Positions 18,556 to 27,524 of a stretch of 64,000 nt of DNA are shown one piece after another. Source of the DNA: TMED23 sp913054205 (lineage in GTDB: Bacteria; Pseudomonadota; Alphaproteobacteria; Rhodospirillales; UBA2165); contig JAYGEG010000160.1 in assembly GCA_046582495.1 (NCBI GenBank), positions 1 to 64,000 of the forward strand. The letters are read 5' to 3'. Positions within the stretch are counted from its first letter, which is position 1, and each line of letters begins with the position of its first letter. The notes beneath the pieces are model-generated. The model ran no database searches and was not told where the DNA came from. It was given only the letters and a program-made list of their open reading frames with translations. Position numbers and translations under genes: made by a program.

Positions 18556-19818
18556 TTATGCTGCGCGGTTGTCGTTCGCTTTGGCTTCTCTCAATGCAGA
18601 TTTTTCATTTGCCATATAGTCTCTGGTCATCGGCACGATCCGTCGGTCCTTAACCAACTGTATTTGGAATACCGTTGAATCGAGATGGCGGAACGAGACT
18701 TCGCTGCACGCAAGATAATATTCCCACATGCGGCAAAAAGTTTCATCGTAGATATATCTTACTTGATCGCGATTGTTCTGAAAGCATTGCTGCCAGTGCC
18801 TTAGGGTCTCTGCATAGTGGAGGCCAAGGAACTCAATATCGGTTACGATCAGACCCGTTTTCTCAATTGCCGGCATGATTTCGGAAAGCGCAGGGATATA
18901 ACCGCCGGGGAAAATATATTTTCGAATCCAAGGGTCCGTTGCTACTGGCGGGCCAATGCGGCCAATTGTGTGGAGCAGGGCGACGCCATCATCTTTTAAA
19001 GAGTCTCGAATTTTATTGAAGTATGATTTGAAGTGATTGACTCCCACATGCTCAAACATACCGACCGACACGATGCGATCAAATTTATCGCCTATGGTGC
19101 GATAATCTTGCAGGTGGAAATGTGCTTTATCTGCTAAATTTTCAGATTTTGCCCGTTGATTCGATTCCCTCAATTGCTCTTCAGACAAGGTCACACCATC
19201 TACATGAGCGTCAAAATGTCGAGCGATGTAGAGACCCATTCCCCCCCAGCCGGAGCCAATATCCAATACTTTGTGGTCACGATCGAGCAAAAGCTTTGCT
19301 GCGATGTGAGCCTTCTTGTCGGTCTGTGCGGTATCCAGGTCATTGTCTGGATTTACAAAATAGGCACAGGAATACTGACGATCTTTATCCAGGAACAATT
19401 TATACAATTCGCCAGATAGATCGTAATGATGAGCGACATTTTTTCGGGATTTTGAGGCTGGATTAAATTGTTGGACGCGCCTCGAGAGGGCATCCAGTGA
19501 ACCAAAAAATCGATGTAGCCAGTGATAATCATCGAGCTCAACATTAACGGATAAAATTTGAAGAAAATCATATATGGAGCCACCTTCAACTGAGATGCGG
19601 TCCTCCATATAACCTTTGCCGAGCGCCATGCTGGGCGATAGAGCCAACCAGGTGGCATAGCGCATGTCGTGAAAGTGAACGCAGACCTCGCCCGGAACAA
19701 GATCACTTGCCTCACCAATAAATCTATAAATCTTACCGTCGGCATTCACTACTTTTAAGCTGCCGATCTTTATCATGCGACTGAGAATTGGCTGTAACAC
19801 GTACATCGTTTCCCTCAA
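18556..19818 (-). CDS. cyclopropane-fatty-acyl-phospholipid synthase family methyltransferase
   Basis: This 420 aa enzyme transfers a methylene group from SAM onto unsaturated acyl chains of membrane phospholipids. The SAM-binding motif is KVLDIGSGWGGMGLYIA, preceded by the CFA-family block HHYDLSGELYKLFLD. Further CFA motifs are QLRESNQRA, FDRIVSVGMFEHVG and the C-terminal MWEYYLACSE. The N-terminal 130 residues form the lipid-binding domain. It sits alone between rplI and dnaB on the minus strand and is not a standard member of that block, so it is probably an insertion. The exact modification could be another acyl methylation. Confidence 0.9.
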   Translation of the reverse strand: MRETMYVLQPILSRMIKIGSLKVVNADGKIYRFIGEASDLVPGEVCVHFHDMRYATWLALSPSMALGKGYMEDRISVEGGSIYDFLQILSVNVELDDYHWLHRFFGSLDALSRRVQQFNPASKSRKNVAHHYDLSGELYKLFLDKDRQYSCAYFVNPDNDLDTAQTDKKAHIAAKLLLDRDHKVLDIGSGWGGMGLYIARHFDAHVDGVTLSEEQLRESNQRAKSENLADKAHFHLQDYRTIGDKFDRIVSVGMFEHVGVNHFKSYFNKIRDSLKDDGVALLHTIGRIGPPVATDPWIRKYIFPGGYIPALSEIMPAIEKTGLIVTDIEFLGLHYAETLRHWQQCFQNNRDQVRYIYDETFCRMWEYYLACSEVSFRHLDSTVFQIQLVKDRRIVPMTRDYMANEKSALREAKANDNRAA

Positions 19819-19985
19819 TCAGCGGCCCCGCCTGATTTATTCGCCGCGCTTATATAAATTGCGATATTTTGCCAATATTCCCCAATACTAAAAATTTACT
19901 GAGCTTCGTTATATTAGCACAATTCCCTTGACGTGTGAAGAGCATCACTTTCTTATCCCGGCAAAAAATAGTATTTGAATTTAGT

Positions 19986-20022
19986 CAAAAAAAACGGCGC
20001 ATCTCTTGGCAAGATGCGCCGT
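19986..20022 (-). terminator. rho-independent terminator after rplI
   Basis: A perfect 11 bp stem, ACGGCGCATCT (19994-20004) with AGATGCGCCGT (20012-20022) around a 7-base loop, is followed on the minus strand by eight T. It lies 23 bases past the rplI stop and should end the rplI transcript before the CFA synthase gene. Confidence 0.93.
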
Positions 20023-20044
20023 CTTAATGAATATGTATGAAGAG

Positions 20045-20737
20045 TTATTCTTTTTCTTCAACCTGCTCTTCTGCTTCTTCGCTAGAAGCCTCAGCTTCTT
20101 CGTCGCTGGCTTCCGCTGCTTCAGATTCAGTGTCCGCATCGGCTTGGGCTTTGGCTTGATTGTCGGCTTCGTCTTCATCCGGCATGTTTGATTCGTCAGC
20201 ATCAAGCTCTTCAACGAGCTCTTCCACTGTATGGGCTTCTTCGTCACCGGAGACAATAGCCTGACCAGTCCGGTCTTGAATTTTTGCTTCTTCTTCAGAT
20301 CGCGCGACATTGACGATAACTTCAACGCTAACCTCTGGATGAAGGGCCACTTGAACTGAATGCAGGCCAACGGCTTTGATGGGGTTATCCAATTTGATCT
20401 GGCCGCGTCCAACAGAAAAACCAGCTTCGGTTACGCCCGTTGAAATATCACGTGCACTCACTGAACCATAAAGTTGTCCGGCCTCACCAGCTTGGCGCAC
20501 CATGATAATTTTGGCACCATCGAGCTTTTTACCGACTTTTTCCGCTTCAGTCTTAAGCTCAAGGTTCTGAGCTTCCAATTGAGTGCGCTGGCCTTCAAAA
20601 TGTTCTTTGTTCTCGGCGGTCGCAGTGACAGCTTTTTTCAGCGGCAGCAAATAGTTGCGCGCAAAGCCAGGTTTAACGGTGACGACATCACCCATTTGAC
20701 CCAGCTTTTCAATTCTTTCTAACAGAATAACGTCCAT
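20045..20737 (-). CDS. rplI: 50S ribosomal protein L9 with long acidic tail
   Basis: L9 is a two-domain 23S rRNA-binding protein. The N-terminal signature MDVILLERIEKLGQMGDVVTVKPGFARNYLLP (given here by its ends, residues 1-32) is canonical, and the C-terminal domain ends at about residue 155. The remaining roughly 75 residues are extremely rich in Glu, Asp and Ala (EAEASSEEAEEQ and similar). Usual L9 is about 150 aa, so this 230 aa protein has an added acidic tail of unknown role. The leader contains a 7 bp hairpin (20794-20817). A strong terminator follows. Confidence 0.95.
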   Translation of the reverse strand: MDVILLERIEKLGQMGDVVTVKPGFARNYLLPLKKAVTATAENKEHFEGQRTQLEAQNLELKTEAEKVGKKLDGAKIIMVRQAGEAGQLYGSVSARDISTGVTEAGFSVGRGQIKLDNPIKAVGLHSVQVALHPEVSVEVIVNVARSEEEAKIQDRTGQAIVSGDEEAHTVEELVEELDADESNMPDEDEADNQAKAQADADTESEAAEASDEEAEASSEEAEEQVEEKE

Positions 20738-21009
20738 TATTTCTACACCTTCGTTTTAATATCCGGTTTTCATGCCAAAGCAGATGTTGCGCTCAGCCCA
20801 TATAAATTTTTGGGCTGTTACAACAAAATCGGCAGAAAACGTGAAAATTCGCCAAACCCTTATACCACTGAAGGGTTTAAGGCGGGGAACCTACTGCTTT
20901 ATGACTGTCCTGGCAACCCAAATTTAACCGGAAAATATCAGCATTTTAGGGATACCAGTTCATTTCGGTGAGGCGAGTATAATCCTTAAATTTTGCTATG
21001 GTTTTGGGA
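20738..21009. other. rplI leader and intergenic region
   Basis: No gene is visible. On the minus strand the rplI leader can fold a hairpin CAGCCCA / TGGGCTG (20794-20817) and, further upstream, AAACCCTT / AAGGGTTT (20855-20879). Neither has a clear T-run, so they look like leader structures or a weak terminator for the aldehyde dehydrogenase gene rather than a firm terminator. I could not fix a promoter. Confidence 0.4.
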
Positions 21010-22518
21010 TTAATTAATCCCGATCACCACAGATTTGTGCTCGGTGTAATGGTTGATCACTTCCTCGCCGAGATCGCGCCCGATTCCGGACTGCTTGTAG
21101 CCGCCCATCGGCATGGCCGGGTGCGGGAAGGGGGCGCTGTTTACATAGACCTGACCCGCCCGAATTTTAGGCACGAGTTGGTGAACCTTCTGGATATCAC
21201 GGCTCCAAATATAGGAGGAAAGGCCGTAGGTCGTGTCATTCGCGAGCGTCGCCGCTTCATCGAGATCGTCAAATGGAATGGCAGTAATAACGGGGCCAAA
21301 GATTTCTTCCTGGACGACTTCAGAGGATTGCGGCGGATTGGCCAAGACGGTTGGCTCGACATAATAGCCGGGACCATCAATCTGCGAGCCGCCCGTTACA
21401 GCTTCGCCGCCCGCTTTAAGGCCTGCTTTAATAAAACCCATCACCTTGTCGCGGTGCGCTTCTGAGACCAGCGGTCCGATATTTGTTTCAGGGTGTAGTC
21501 CCGGTCCAACTTTCAAAGATCTAGCCTCCTTGGAAAGCCGCTCCACAGCTTCATCAAAAATACTGCGTTGGATATAGAGCCTGGAGCCAGCGACACATAC
21601 TTGGCCGGTATTTCCAAATATCCCCACAGATATGCCTTGAACGGCTTTCTCTAAATTGGCGTCATCAAGCAAGATGACAGGCGACTTGCCGCCGAGCTCA
21701 AGCGTCACATTTTTCATGGTCTCTGTCGCCGCCCGGTTAATCACCTTGCCGGTTACAGCAGAGCCGGTGAAGCTTATCTTATTGACCAAAGGGTGCTCGA
21801 CCAAGGCTTGTCCGGCCTCAGCGCCAAAACCATTTACAACATTAATGACACCTGCGGGAACGCCGGCATCTAGGGCCAGTTCTGCCAATCTAAGTGTTGC
21901 CAGAGGTGTCACTTCAGAAGGTTTGATGACAATCGTGCATCCGGTTGCCAAGGCGGGTGCGATTTTCCACATGGCAATCATCAACGGGACGTTCCAAGGA
22001 ACTATCGCACCGACGACGCCCACTGGCTCACGCTGAGTGTAGGCAAAGTAGCGTTTTTCCGGCATCGGCTCACCGATATTCATCGTCTTGCCATTCAGCT
22101 TGGTTGGCCAACCCGCCATATAGCGCAGCGTATCCAGGACATTGGCGACTTCGACATGTTGGCCAATAAAGCTCGGCATGCCGACATCAAGGGCTTCAAG
22201 TTGGCCAAGTTCTTCCGCATGACCTTCAATGAGATCGGCAAAACGATGCATCAGGCGTTCGCGGTTTGCCGGCGGCATATCCCGCCACATTGGATCATTA
22301 AGCGCCGCATTGGCCGCTTGCACTGCCTGATCGATATCTTCGGCGGTGCCGACCGGGATTTGCGTTAGCACCTCGGCGTTTGACGGATCAATAACCGAGA
22401 TCGAATCGTTACCGCTGCCGGCGACCCATTGGCCGCCAATGAAATGTTTCTTTTCCTGATCCAAAAAACGTTGGGTATCGGGGATCAAGGTACTTAGATC
22501 ATTTGCCATCACGTTCAT
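21010..22518 (-). CDS. NAD(P)-dependent aldehyde dehydrogenase
   Basis: This 502 aa enzyme of the ALDH superfamily oxidises an aldehyde to the acid. It shows the motifs VPWNVPLM, the Rossmann FTGSAVTGK, the general base in TLELGGKSP, and the catalytic Cys in FGNTGQVCVAGSR. A GAGGTGGAGT-like substrate loop is not visible. The start follows an AAGGAG, 17 bases after the stop of the upstream TPP-dependent enzyme gene, so the pair is co-transcribed. I infer that the aldehyde released by the TPP enzyme is the substrate. The pair interrupts the usual DUF2232-rplI order. Confidence 0.92.
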   Translation of the reverse strand: MNVMANDLSTLIPDTQRFLDQEKKHFIGGQWVAGSGNDSISVIDPSNAEVLTQIPVGTAEDIDQAVQAANAALNDPMWRDMPPANRERLMHRFADLIEGHAEELGQLEALDVGMPSFIGQHVEVANVLDTLRYMAGWPTKLNGKTMNIGEPMPEKRYFAYTQREPVGVVGAIVPWNVPLMIAMWKIAPALATGCTIVIKPSEVTPLATLRLAELALDAGVPAGVINVVNGFGAEAGQALVEHPLVNKISFTGSAVTGKVINRAATETMKNVTLELGGKSPVILLDDANLEKAVQGISVGIFGNTGQVCVAGSRLYIQRSIFDEAVERLSKEARSLKVGPGLHPETNIGPLVSEAHRDKVMGFIKAGLKAGGEAVTGGSQIDGPGYYVEPTVLANPPQSSEVVQEEIFGPVITAIPFDDLDEAATLANDTTYGLSSYIWSRDIQKVHQLVPKIRAGQVYVNSAPFPHPAMPMGGYKQSGIGRDLGEEVINHYTEHKSVVIGIN

Positions 22519-22534
22519 AACATTCTCCTTGCGA

Positions 22535-24166
22535 CTAATACGTCATCATAATGTATTTCCACGGGCTCTTTTCGGTATTGCGATCGACCTTGACTTCGAT
22601 AAGCGCCGGGCCGCCTTTTTTGATCGCCAAATCCAAAGCGGTTTTTAGCTCAGCTGGGCTTTCCGCATTATAGCCATCAATGCCGAAGGCTTCAGCTAAA
22701 GCCTTAAAATCAGGATTTTGCAGTTCGCTACCAAGCGGTTGGCGTTTATAAATCCGCCGCATATCACGGCGAACATTGCCAAAAGCCGAGTTGTTCATGA
22801 CGATTGTGATCAAACCGAGTTGTTCTTGTGCAGCGGTCGCCAATTCCTGAACGCCGAACATAAAACCACCATCGCCGGTAACCGAGATCACCACTTTATC
22901 CAGATTGCCCGCCTTGACGCCGAGTGCGGCCTGAAAGCCAAATCCTAAATTACCCTGAAATCCGCAGGTAACGTAAGTTCGAGGTTCATAAACCGGAAAA
23001 GCAAAGGTCGAGGTAAAGCCGATCTGATTTATCTCCTCAACAAAAAAGCCATCGCGCGGCAGCGCCTCGCGGATTACCTTTAGATAATCAACATGGGGTT
23101 TAATCTCTTGCACTTTTTCATTCGCCCAAGACTTGGAATGAGCGATATCGGCGAGAGCTGTTGAGCGTGGCTTGTAGCCTTTGATCGCTTTTGTAAGCGC
23201 TCGGGTACCTTCCGCAGAATCAGCGATAATCCCGGCATGAGGAACCAGCCGTTCCATTTCTTCAGGGTCAATATCAATACGAATAAGATGCGGCGGTGCC
23301 AATGGATCGACGATGGCCCCCATCGGATTTGACCAGCGCATATAGGGCATCTCTAATCGAGAGCCGATACCAATCAATACATCGGCGTCTCGCCAAAGGT
23401 TGTGGGCCGCAACGTTAGAGGCACCTAGTTCATGATCCTCGCTGATGATACCGCGTCCGCCTCGATTAGCACTCACCGGGGCCTGCAAAGTCTCGGCCAA
23501 TTCAAGGACGGCTTCACTTGCGTGCAGTGCACCACTTCCCACCAAAATAATAGGATTGGTCGCTTTTTTGACCAGCTTGGCAGCGGCGGCAATTTCCTCC
23601 GCGTTAATGGCCGGCGGGGCATCTGTTTCCGCCCGCGGTAATATCCCAACCATTTCATTTTGTGCCATGTCATCCCAGCACATTTCAACCGACACCGGAC
23701 CGGGACGTCCCGATGTCATAACCCTGAAAGCCTCATTGATAATTTCGGGTGCATCCTCAGCGCGTTCAATGCGGACGGACCATTTGGTTATTGTTTGCAA
23801 CGTTGCTATTTGATCGGGTAGTTCATGCAAATGCCCCCGAAGTTTGCCCATTGCATCGCGGGGAATTTGGCCGGTTACGCAAAGTACAGGCACGTTCGCG
23901 CCCCAGGCCGTGCAAAGCGCTGCCATGGTATTTAAAACGCCGGGGCCTGGGACGACAGAATAGATGCCGGGCCGCCCGGTTGATTTGGCGTAGCCATAGG
24001 CCATGTAGGCCGCACCCTGTTCGTGGCGTGCGCCGATGGTCCGAATACGCGACTGCACCCGGGCGAGGGCGTCGAAAATTGGATAGGTCTGGGCGCCAGG
24101 AATGCCGAAGACGGTATCAACGTCATTGGCCAATAGCGATTGCACAATTGCTTCGCCGCCGCTCAT
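22535..24166 (-). CDS. TPP-dependent 2-oxo acid decarboxylase/acetolactate synthase-like enzyme
   Basis: This is a three-domain ThDP enzyme of the acetolactate synthase/benzoylformate decarboxylase type. The catalytic Glu is in RHEQGAAYMA, and the ThDP motif starts GDGGFMFG with NN (NNSAFGN) about 27 residues on. The FAD-site region of true AHAS is not obvious and no small-subunit gene adjoins, so biosynthetic IlvB is unlikely. Paired with the downstream aldehyde dehydrogenase gene, it probably decarboxylates a 2-oxo acid. I chose ATG 24166 (MSGGEAIVQSLL); a TTG at 24193 would add nine residues. The substrate is unknown. Confidence 0.85.
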   Translation of the reverse strand: MSGGEAIVQSLLANDVDTVFGIPGAQTYPIFDALARVQSRIRTIGARHEQGAAYMAYGYAKSTGRPGIYSVVPGPGVLNTMAALCTAWGANVPVLCVTGQIPRDAMGKLRGHLHELPDQIATLQTITKWSVRIERAEDAPEIINEAFRVMTSGRPGPVSVEMCWDDMAQNEMVGILPRAETDAPPAINAEEIAAAAKLVKKATNPIILVGSGALHASEAVLELAETLQAPVSANRGGRGIISEDHELGASNVAAHNLWRDADVLIGIGSRLEMPYMRWSNPMGAIVDPLAPPHLIRIDIDPEEMERLVPHAGIIADSAEGTRALTKAIKGYKPRSTALADIAHSKSWANEKVQEIKPHVDYLKVIREALPRDGFFVEEINQIGFTSTFAFPVYEPRTYVTCGFQGNLGFGFQAALGVKAGNLDKVVISVTGDGGFMFGVQELATAAQEQLGLITIVMNNSAFGNVRRDMRRIYKRQPLGSELQNPDFKALAEAFGIDGYNAESPAELKTALDLAIKKGGPALIEVKVDRNTEKSPWKYIMMTY

Positions 24167-24468
24167 CAATTTTTTCTGAAGGTTTTCAATCAAAATTTAA
24201 CACCTAATGCCTGATCCGAGTGTGGCCCATTGCTTCAAATAATGGTTCCCAATGGAATGTCATTCGCCACGCTTTTTATCAACATAACCATTGGTGTCAA
24301 CTGTTGTATTGAAAGTGTCCATTTTCAAGCCGTTGATTGAGGGCGGTAGCTGAATTGAGATATATTTGCCAAGAGGGCTGTTGTAACTATTATTAAAACG
24401 CTCAGCCAGGTAATTTCATGAATGCCAAAACCTGCGTCAAATAAGAGGCCATAAACCCACGGTCCTCG
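24167..24468. other. intergenic region upstream of the TPP enzyme gene
   Basis: These 302 bases between the DUF2232 gene and the TPP enzyme gene carry no convincing ORF, hairpin terminator or repeat. The region should hold the promoter of the inserted TPP/ALDH pair on the minus strand, but no near-consensus promoter is visible by eye. Confidence 0.4.
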
Positions 24469-25413
24469 TTACTCGTCTTCATCTGCTTTTTGCGGAGAGG
24501 AGCCGAACTTTTGCCTAAGGCCAACCCATTCTTCGAAATAGCCGATGGTGGCTACAGCAACGATGGCCCAGCTCGAAATAATCATCAAAAAATAAAACGC
24601 GCCAAGGGCAACGCCGGGAGAACGCAAAAATCGAACCAAGGTATGTGCGATTGCGAGGCCAATGAAGAAAAACGGTATTGCCAGGATCATTACGAGATTG
24701 CGCCCGACATATTCAAAAGCGCCGGATCCCAATAGTGCAATTCCGCCGCCAGCGACGATTCCCCAATAAAGCCATTCCGGTGCTCGAATTTGAGAATATT
24801 GAATAGCCGGCCTGAGATTTCGCCCGGCTTTAAGGAGGATGGTTTGCGCAATCATGCTGTTGATCAAGGTCATGACAATCCAAGAAGAGACGATAATTGC
24901 CGGAAAAAATGGGATCAGACGTTGAACCAGAAGGTGGCGCTCAGCTGGAACGTTAAACTGGACCCGTGCGGATAAAATATTATCGAGAAAGTTTTCGATG
25001 GTTTTGGGAAAGCCCCCCGGTGCATCAAAATACGTCACTGAACTTATTACGAGCACGATTGCGCCAAGAGCCGCCAATCGCGAGAGAACCTCGCCCATGG
25101 GGAACCGGTGTGTTGTGCCATCTCGCGCCGTTCTCGTCATCAAGGTGTAGCGCACGATCAACCAAGCAGGCAGGGCGACGGTAATGCCGAATAATGCGCC
25201 TTGGAATATATTGGTGAGAAAAATTGCGCCAAAGACACCGGCTGTCGCCGCTATGCCCGCGCTTTTTGGGCCGCCGCTGAGTCCTATTAATAACATAGGA
25301 AGAAGGGCGAAATATGCGAGCACAAGACCGATGCCAGAACCATAGGCGACGGCTACAGAGAGTAGTGCACTGGCGAGGCCAGCGCCGATAGCAATGAACG
25401 TATCTTTATTCAT
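24469..25413 (-). CDS. DUF2232 family membrane protein
   Basis: This polytopic inner membrane protein has about eight hydrophobic segments spread over 314 aa, matching DUF2232 by topology and by its position just downstream of rpsR, which is typical in alphaproteobacteria. The function is unknown; S-component-like transport has been suggested for related folds, but nothing here proves it. I chose ATG 25413 (MNKDTFIAIGAG), preceded by GAGGTGG; an ATG at 25440 would add nine residues. A hairpin at 25459-25488 separates it from rpsR. Confidence 0.82.
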   Translation of the reverse strand: MNKDTFIAIGAGLASALLSVAVAYGSGIGLVLAYFALLPMLLIGLSGGPKSAGIAATAGVFGAIFLTNIFQGALFGITVALPAWLIVRYTLMTRTARDGTTHRFPMGEVLSRLAALGAIVLVISSVTYFDAPGGFPKTIENFLDNILSARVQFNVPAERHLLVQRLIPFFPAIIVSSWIVMTLINSMIAQTILLKAGRNLRPAIQYSQIRAPEWLYWGIVAGGGIALLGSGAFEYVGRNLVMILAIPFFFIGLAIAHTLVRFLRSPGVALGAFYFLMIISSWAIVAVATIGYFEEWVGLRQKFGSSPQKADEDE

Positions 25414-25458
25414 CCCGCTTTGTCCCACCTCGTTGATCATTTATCAACAGCAAGATAA

Positions 25459-25488
25459 AGGCCCGCGCTCAAATTTAAGTGCGGGCCT
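25459..25488 (-). terminator. hairpin terminator or attenuator after rpsR
   Basis: A perfect 8 bp stem AGGCCCGC (25459-25466) / GCGGGCCT (25481-25488) lies between rpsR and the DUF2232 gene. On the minus strand it is followed by TTATCTT, a weak T tract, so termination may be partial. Confidence 0.6.
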
Positions 25489-25522
25489 CCAAAAATGCGT
25501 AATTTAATAGACTGATTTAGAA

Positions 25523-25810
25523 CTACTGTTGTACGTATGGCAAAAGCGCTAAGAAACGTGCGCGCTTGATTGCCCGGGCCAATTCACGTTGTTTCTTTGC
25601 AGAAACCGCCGTGATGCGACTTGGGACAATTTTACCGCGTTCCGAAATGTAGCGGGACAGCAGTTTTGTATCTTTGTAATCAATCTTTGGAGCGTTAGAG
25701 CCTGAAAACGGGCAGGTTTTACGACGCCGAAAGAACGGGCGACGTCCGCCACCACCACCACCTGAACGTGAGCTGTCATTTGAGGAGCTCGATCTATCAA
25801 AATCCGCCAT
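25523..25810 (-). CDS. rpsR: 30S ribosomal protein S18
   Basis: S18 binds S6 on the 30S platform. The core from residue 40 is canonical: DYKDTKLLSRYISERGKIVPSRI and the RELARAIKRARFLALLPY end. The N-terminal 35 residues are a Ser/Gly/Arg-rich extension (SGGGGGGRRPFFRRRK), common in alphaproteobacteria. The total is 95 aa. The start overlaps the rpsF stop by one base, so S6 and S18 are translationally coupled. Confidence 0.97.
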   Translation of the reverse strand: MADFDRSSSSNDSSRSGGGGGGRRPFFRRRKTCPFSGSNAPKIDYKDTKLLSRYISERGKIVPSRITAVSAKKQRELARAIKRARFLALLPYVQQ

Positions 25811-26307
25811 TATTTTTCTCCCTCAGCTTTAGGTTCTTCTTTGGTTTCAGCTTTAACTTCTGGTGCTGCATCCGCCTCTGGCTTAGCTTCAGTTTTAGCT
25901 TCAGTTTTAGCTTCCGGTGCGGCTTTTGCCTCAGTCTCTGCTGGTTTGTTGTCATAATTCCGCGCTGGACGGTCATCTCGGCTAGAGCGAACCTGCGCTT
26001 GAACGGAAGGACCTTCCTCAAACTCATCAACACGCAACGTCAGGTGACGAAGAACATCTTCGTTCAATCGCATCAAACGTTCCATTTCGTGCATTGCTTC
26101 AGCAGGCGCATCGATATTGAAAAGGACGTAATGACCTTTGCGGTTTTTCTTGATTTTGTAGGCAAGAGAGCGAAGACCCCAGTTTTCACGTTTTTCAACG
26201 CTACCACCGTTATCTTTAATGACACTTTCGAAAGTGTCGGCTAGAGCATCTACCTGTTGAGTAGATATTTCCTGACGTGCGATTAGCACGCTTTCGTATA
26301 AAGACAT
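25810..26307 (-). CDS. rpsF: 30S ribosomal protein S6 with repetitive charged tail
   Basis: The S6 core occupies residues 1-100 (MSLYESVLIARQEIS at the start, then GLRSLAYKIKKNRKGHYVLFN). From about residue 112 a low-complexity Lys/Glu/Ala tail follows, built on repeats of EAKT/EAKP. The DNA there carries a 12-base tandem repeat near 25886-25909. The 165 aa total is longer than the 130 or so of E. coli S6. A good AAAGGA precedes the start. The promoter at 26414-26441 leaves a leader of about 100 bases. Confidence 0.96.
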   Translation of the reverse strand: MSLYESVLIARQEISTQQVDALADTFESVIKDNGGSVEKRENWGLRSLAYKIKKNRKGHYVLFNIDAPAEAMHEMERLMRLNEDVLRHLTLRVDEFEEGPSVQAQVRSSRDDRPARNYDNKPAETEAKAAPEAKTEAKTEAKPEADAAPEVKAETKEEPKAEGEK

Positions 26308-26413
26308 ATTTTATCCTTTCGGCTTGTCTCAGCCCAGTCAGATCACCATTGATCCGTTCCAGGCATAGCCACTAACCGCATGCGATTAACTGGCAAGGAA
26401 ATGTGAGCGGCGC

Positions 26414-26441
26414 ACTATACAGATATTCATATTCTATGCAA
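26414..26441 (-). promoter_or_regulatory. sigma70-like promoter of rpsF-rpsR
   Basis: Read on the minus strand, TTGCAT (26436-26441) and TATAGT (26414-26419) are separated by 16 bases. This predicts a start near 26406 and a leader of about 100 bases before rpsF, long enough for autoregulation by S6:S18, although I did not find the motif with confidence. Confidence 0.6.
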
Positions 26442-26517
26442 GCGTCCCGCGGCACTTTAATAGGGGTTTTTGAATTTTTCAAATTTGGCAGGAAACCGGC
26501 TGAATTCGCAGCTTTGC

Positions 26518-26545
26518 TTGACAGTTATTGCACGTCGTTTATCAC
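26518..26545 (+). promoter_or_regulatory. sigma70-like promoter of fabD
   Basis: A perfect TTGACA (26518-26523) and TATCAC (26540-26545) with a 16-base spacer predict a start near 26552, 28 bases before the fabD ATG at 26580. This argues against the longer in-frame fabD start at 26403. Confidence 0.65.
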
Positions 26546-26579
26546 TCAATTTAAGATTTTTATTAAAGATGGACAAAAA

Positions 26580-27515
26580 ATGACAAAAGCTTTCGTTTTT
26601 CCGGGCCAGGGATCGCAGGCAGTCGGTATGGGCCAAGAACTCGCGGCCGCATTTCCGGTTGCAAAACAGGTCTTTGAACAAGTCGATGAGGCTCTTGGGC
26701 AAAAATTATCGAAATTGATGTTTGAAGGTCCGGTGGAAGATCTCACTCTTACTGCAAATGCCCAGCCAGCCTTGATGGCGGTGAGCCTTGCCATCATGCG
26801 GGTGCTTGAAACAGAAGGCGGATTAGACCTCGGAAAGGCGGCTAAATATGTCGCCGGACATTCTCTTGGTGAATATTCGGCGCTTACCGCGGCTAAAGCC
26901 ATTGGCATTGCTGACGCAGCTCGGGTTTTGAAAACACGCGGAACGGCCATGCAAGAAGCTGTACCGGTTGGCGAGGGAACAATGGCTGCAATTATGGGCG
27001 TTGAAATGGATGTTGCGGAAGAGATTGCCGCAGAAGCCGCTCAAGGCGAGGTCTGTACGGCTGCCAACGACAATGCACCCGGGCAGATCGTCTTAAGCGG
27101 AGCTACGGCGGCAGTGGAGCGCGCCGTTGCAATCGCCGCTGAAAAGGGCGCAAAACGAAGTATTTTATTACCGGTTAGTGCACCATTTCATTGCGCGATG
27201 ATGGCACCGGCAGCAGATGTGATGGCTAAAGATTTAGCAGCGCTTCTTATTGATGAGCCAATGGCACCCGTTGTAGCAAACGTTAGCGCTGAGGCAGCTT
27301 CGGCGCCGGACGAAATCCGCAGATTACTGGTTGAGCAAGTAACGTCTCGGGTGCGCTGGCGGGAATCGGTTCTCTATATGAAAGATAATGGTGTTGATAC
27401 CTTTGTTGAGATTGGTGCCGGTAAAGTCCTAACTGGATTGGCGAGGCGCATTGATCGCGATCTCATCGGCATTTCAATTCAAACTCCGGCCGATATCGAA
27501 GAATTTTTGAAATAG
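26580..27515 (+). CDS. fabD: malonyl-CoA:ACP transacylase
   Basis: FabD loads malonyl groups onto ACP for fatty acid synthesis. The nucleophile Ser is in GHSLGEYSAL, with the catalytic His in PVSAPFHCAMM and the oxyanion Gln in FPGQGSQ. I chose ATG 26580 (MTKAFVFPGQGSQ), giving 311 aa, the normal length. The frame is open back to 26403, but those codons overlap the promoter and do not resemble FabD. fabG follows after 9 bases. Confidence 0.97.
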   Translation: MTKAFVFPGQGSQAVGMGQELAAAFPVAKQVFEQVDEALGQKLSKLMFEGPVEDLTLTANAQPALMAVSLAIMRVLETEGGLDLGKAAKYVAGHSLGEYSALTAAKAIGIADAARVLKTRGTAMQEAVPVGEGTMAAIMGVEMDVAEEIAAEAAQGEVCTAANDNAPGQIVLSGATAAVERAVAIAAEKGAKRSILLPVSAPFHCAMMAPAADVMAKDLAALLIDEPMAPVVANVSAEAASAPDEIRRLLVEQVTSRVRWRESVLYMKDNGVDTFVEIGAGKVLTGLARRIDRDLIGISIQTPADIEEFLK

Positions 27516-27524
27516 GAGTTATTT

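Noticed and set aside
20855..20879. Terminator behind the aldehyde dehydrogenase gene
   Set aside because: AAACCCTT/AAGGGTTT is an inverted repeat, but it lies upstream of rplI and more than 100 bases from the nearest stop, with no T-run on either strand.
25810..26307. CRISPR-like or mobile repeat in rpsF
   Set aside because: The 12-base repeats are in frame and encode the Lys/Glu/Ala tail of S6; there are no spacers.
26403..26579. N-terminal extension of fabD
   Set aside because: The frame is open, but the residues do not resemble FabD and the stretch contains a good TTGACA/TATCAC promoter.
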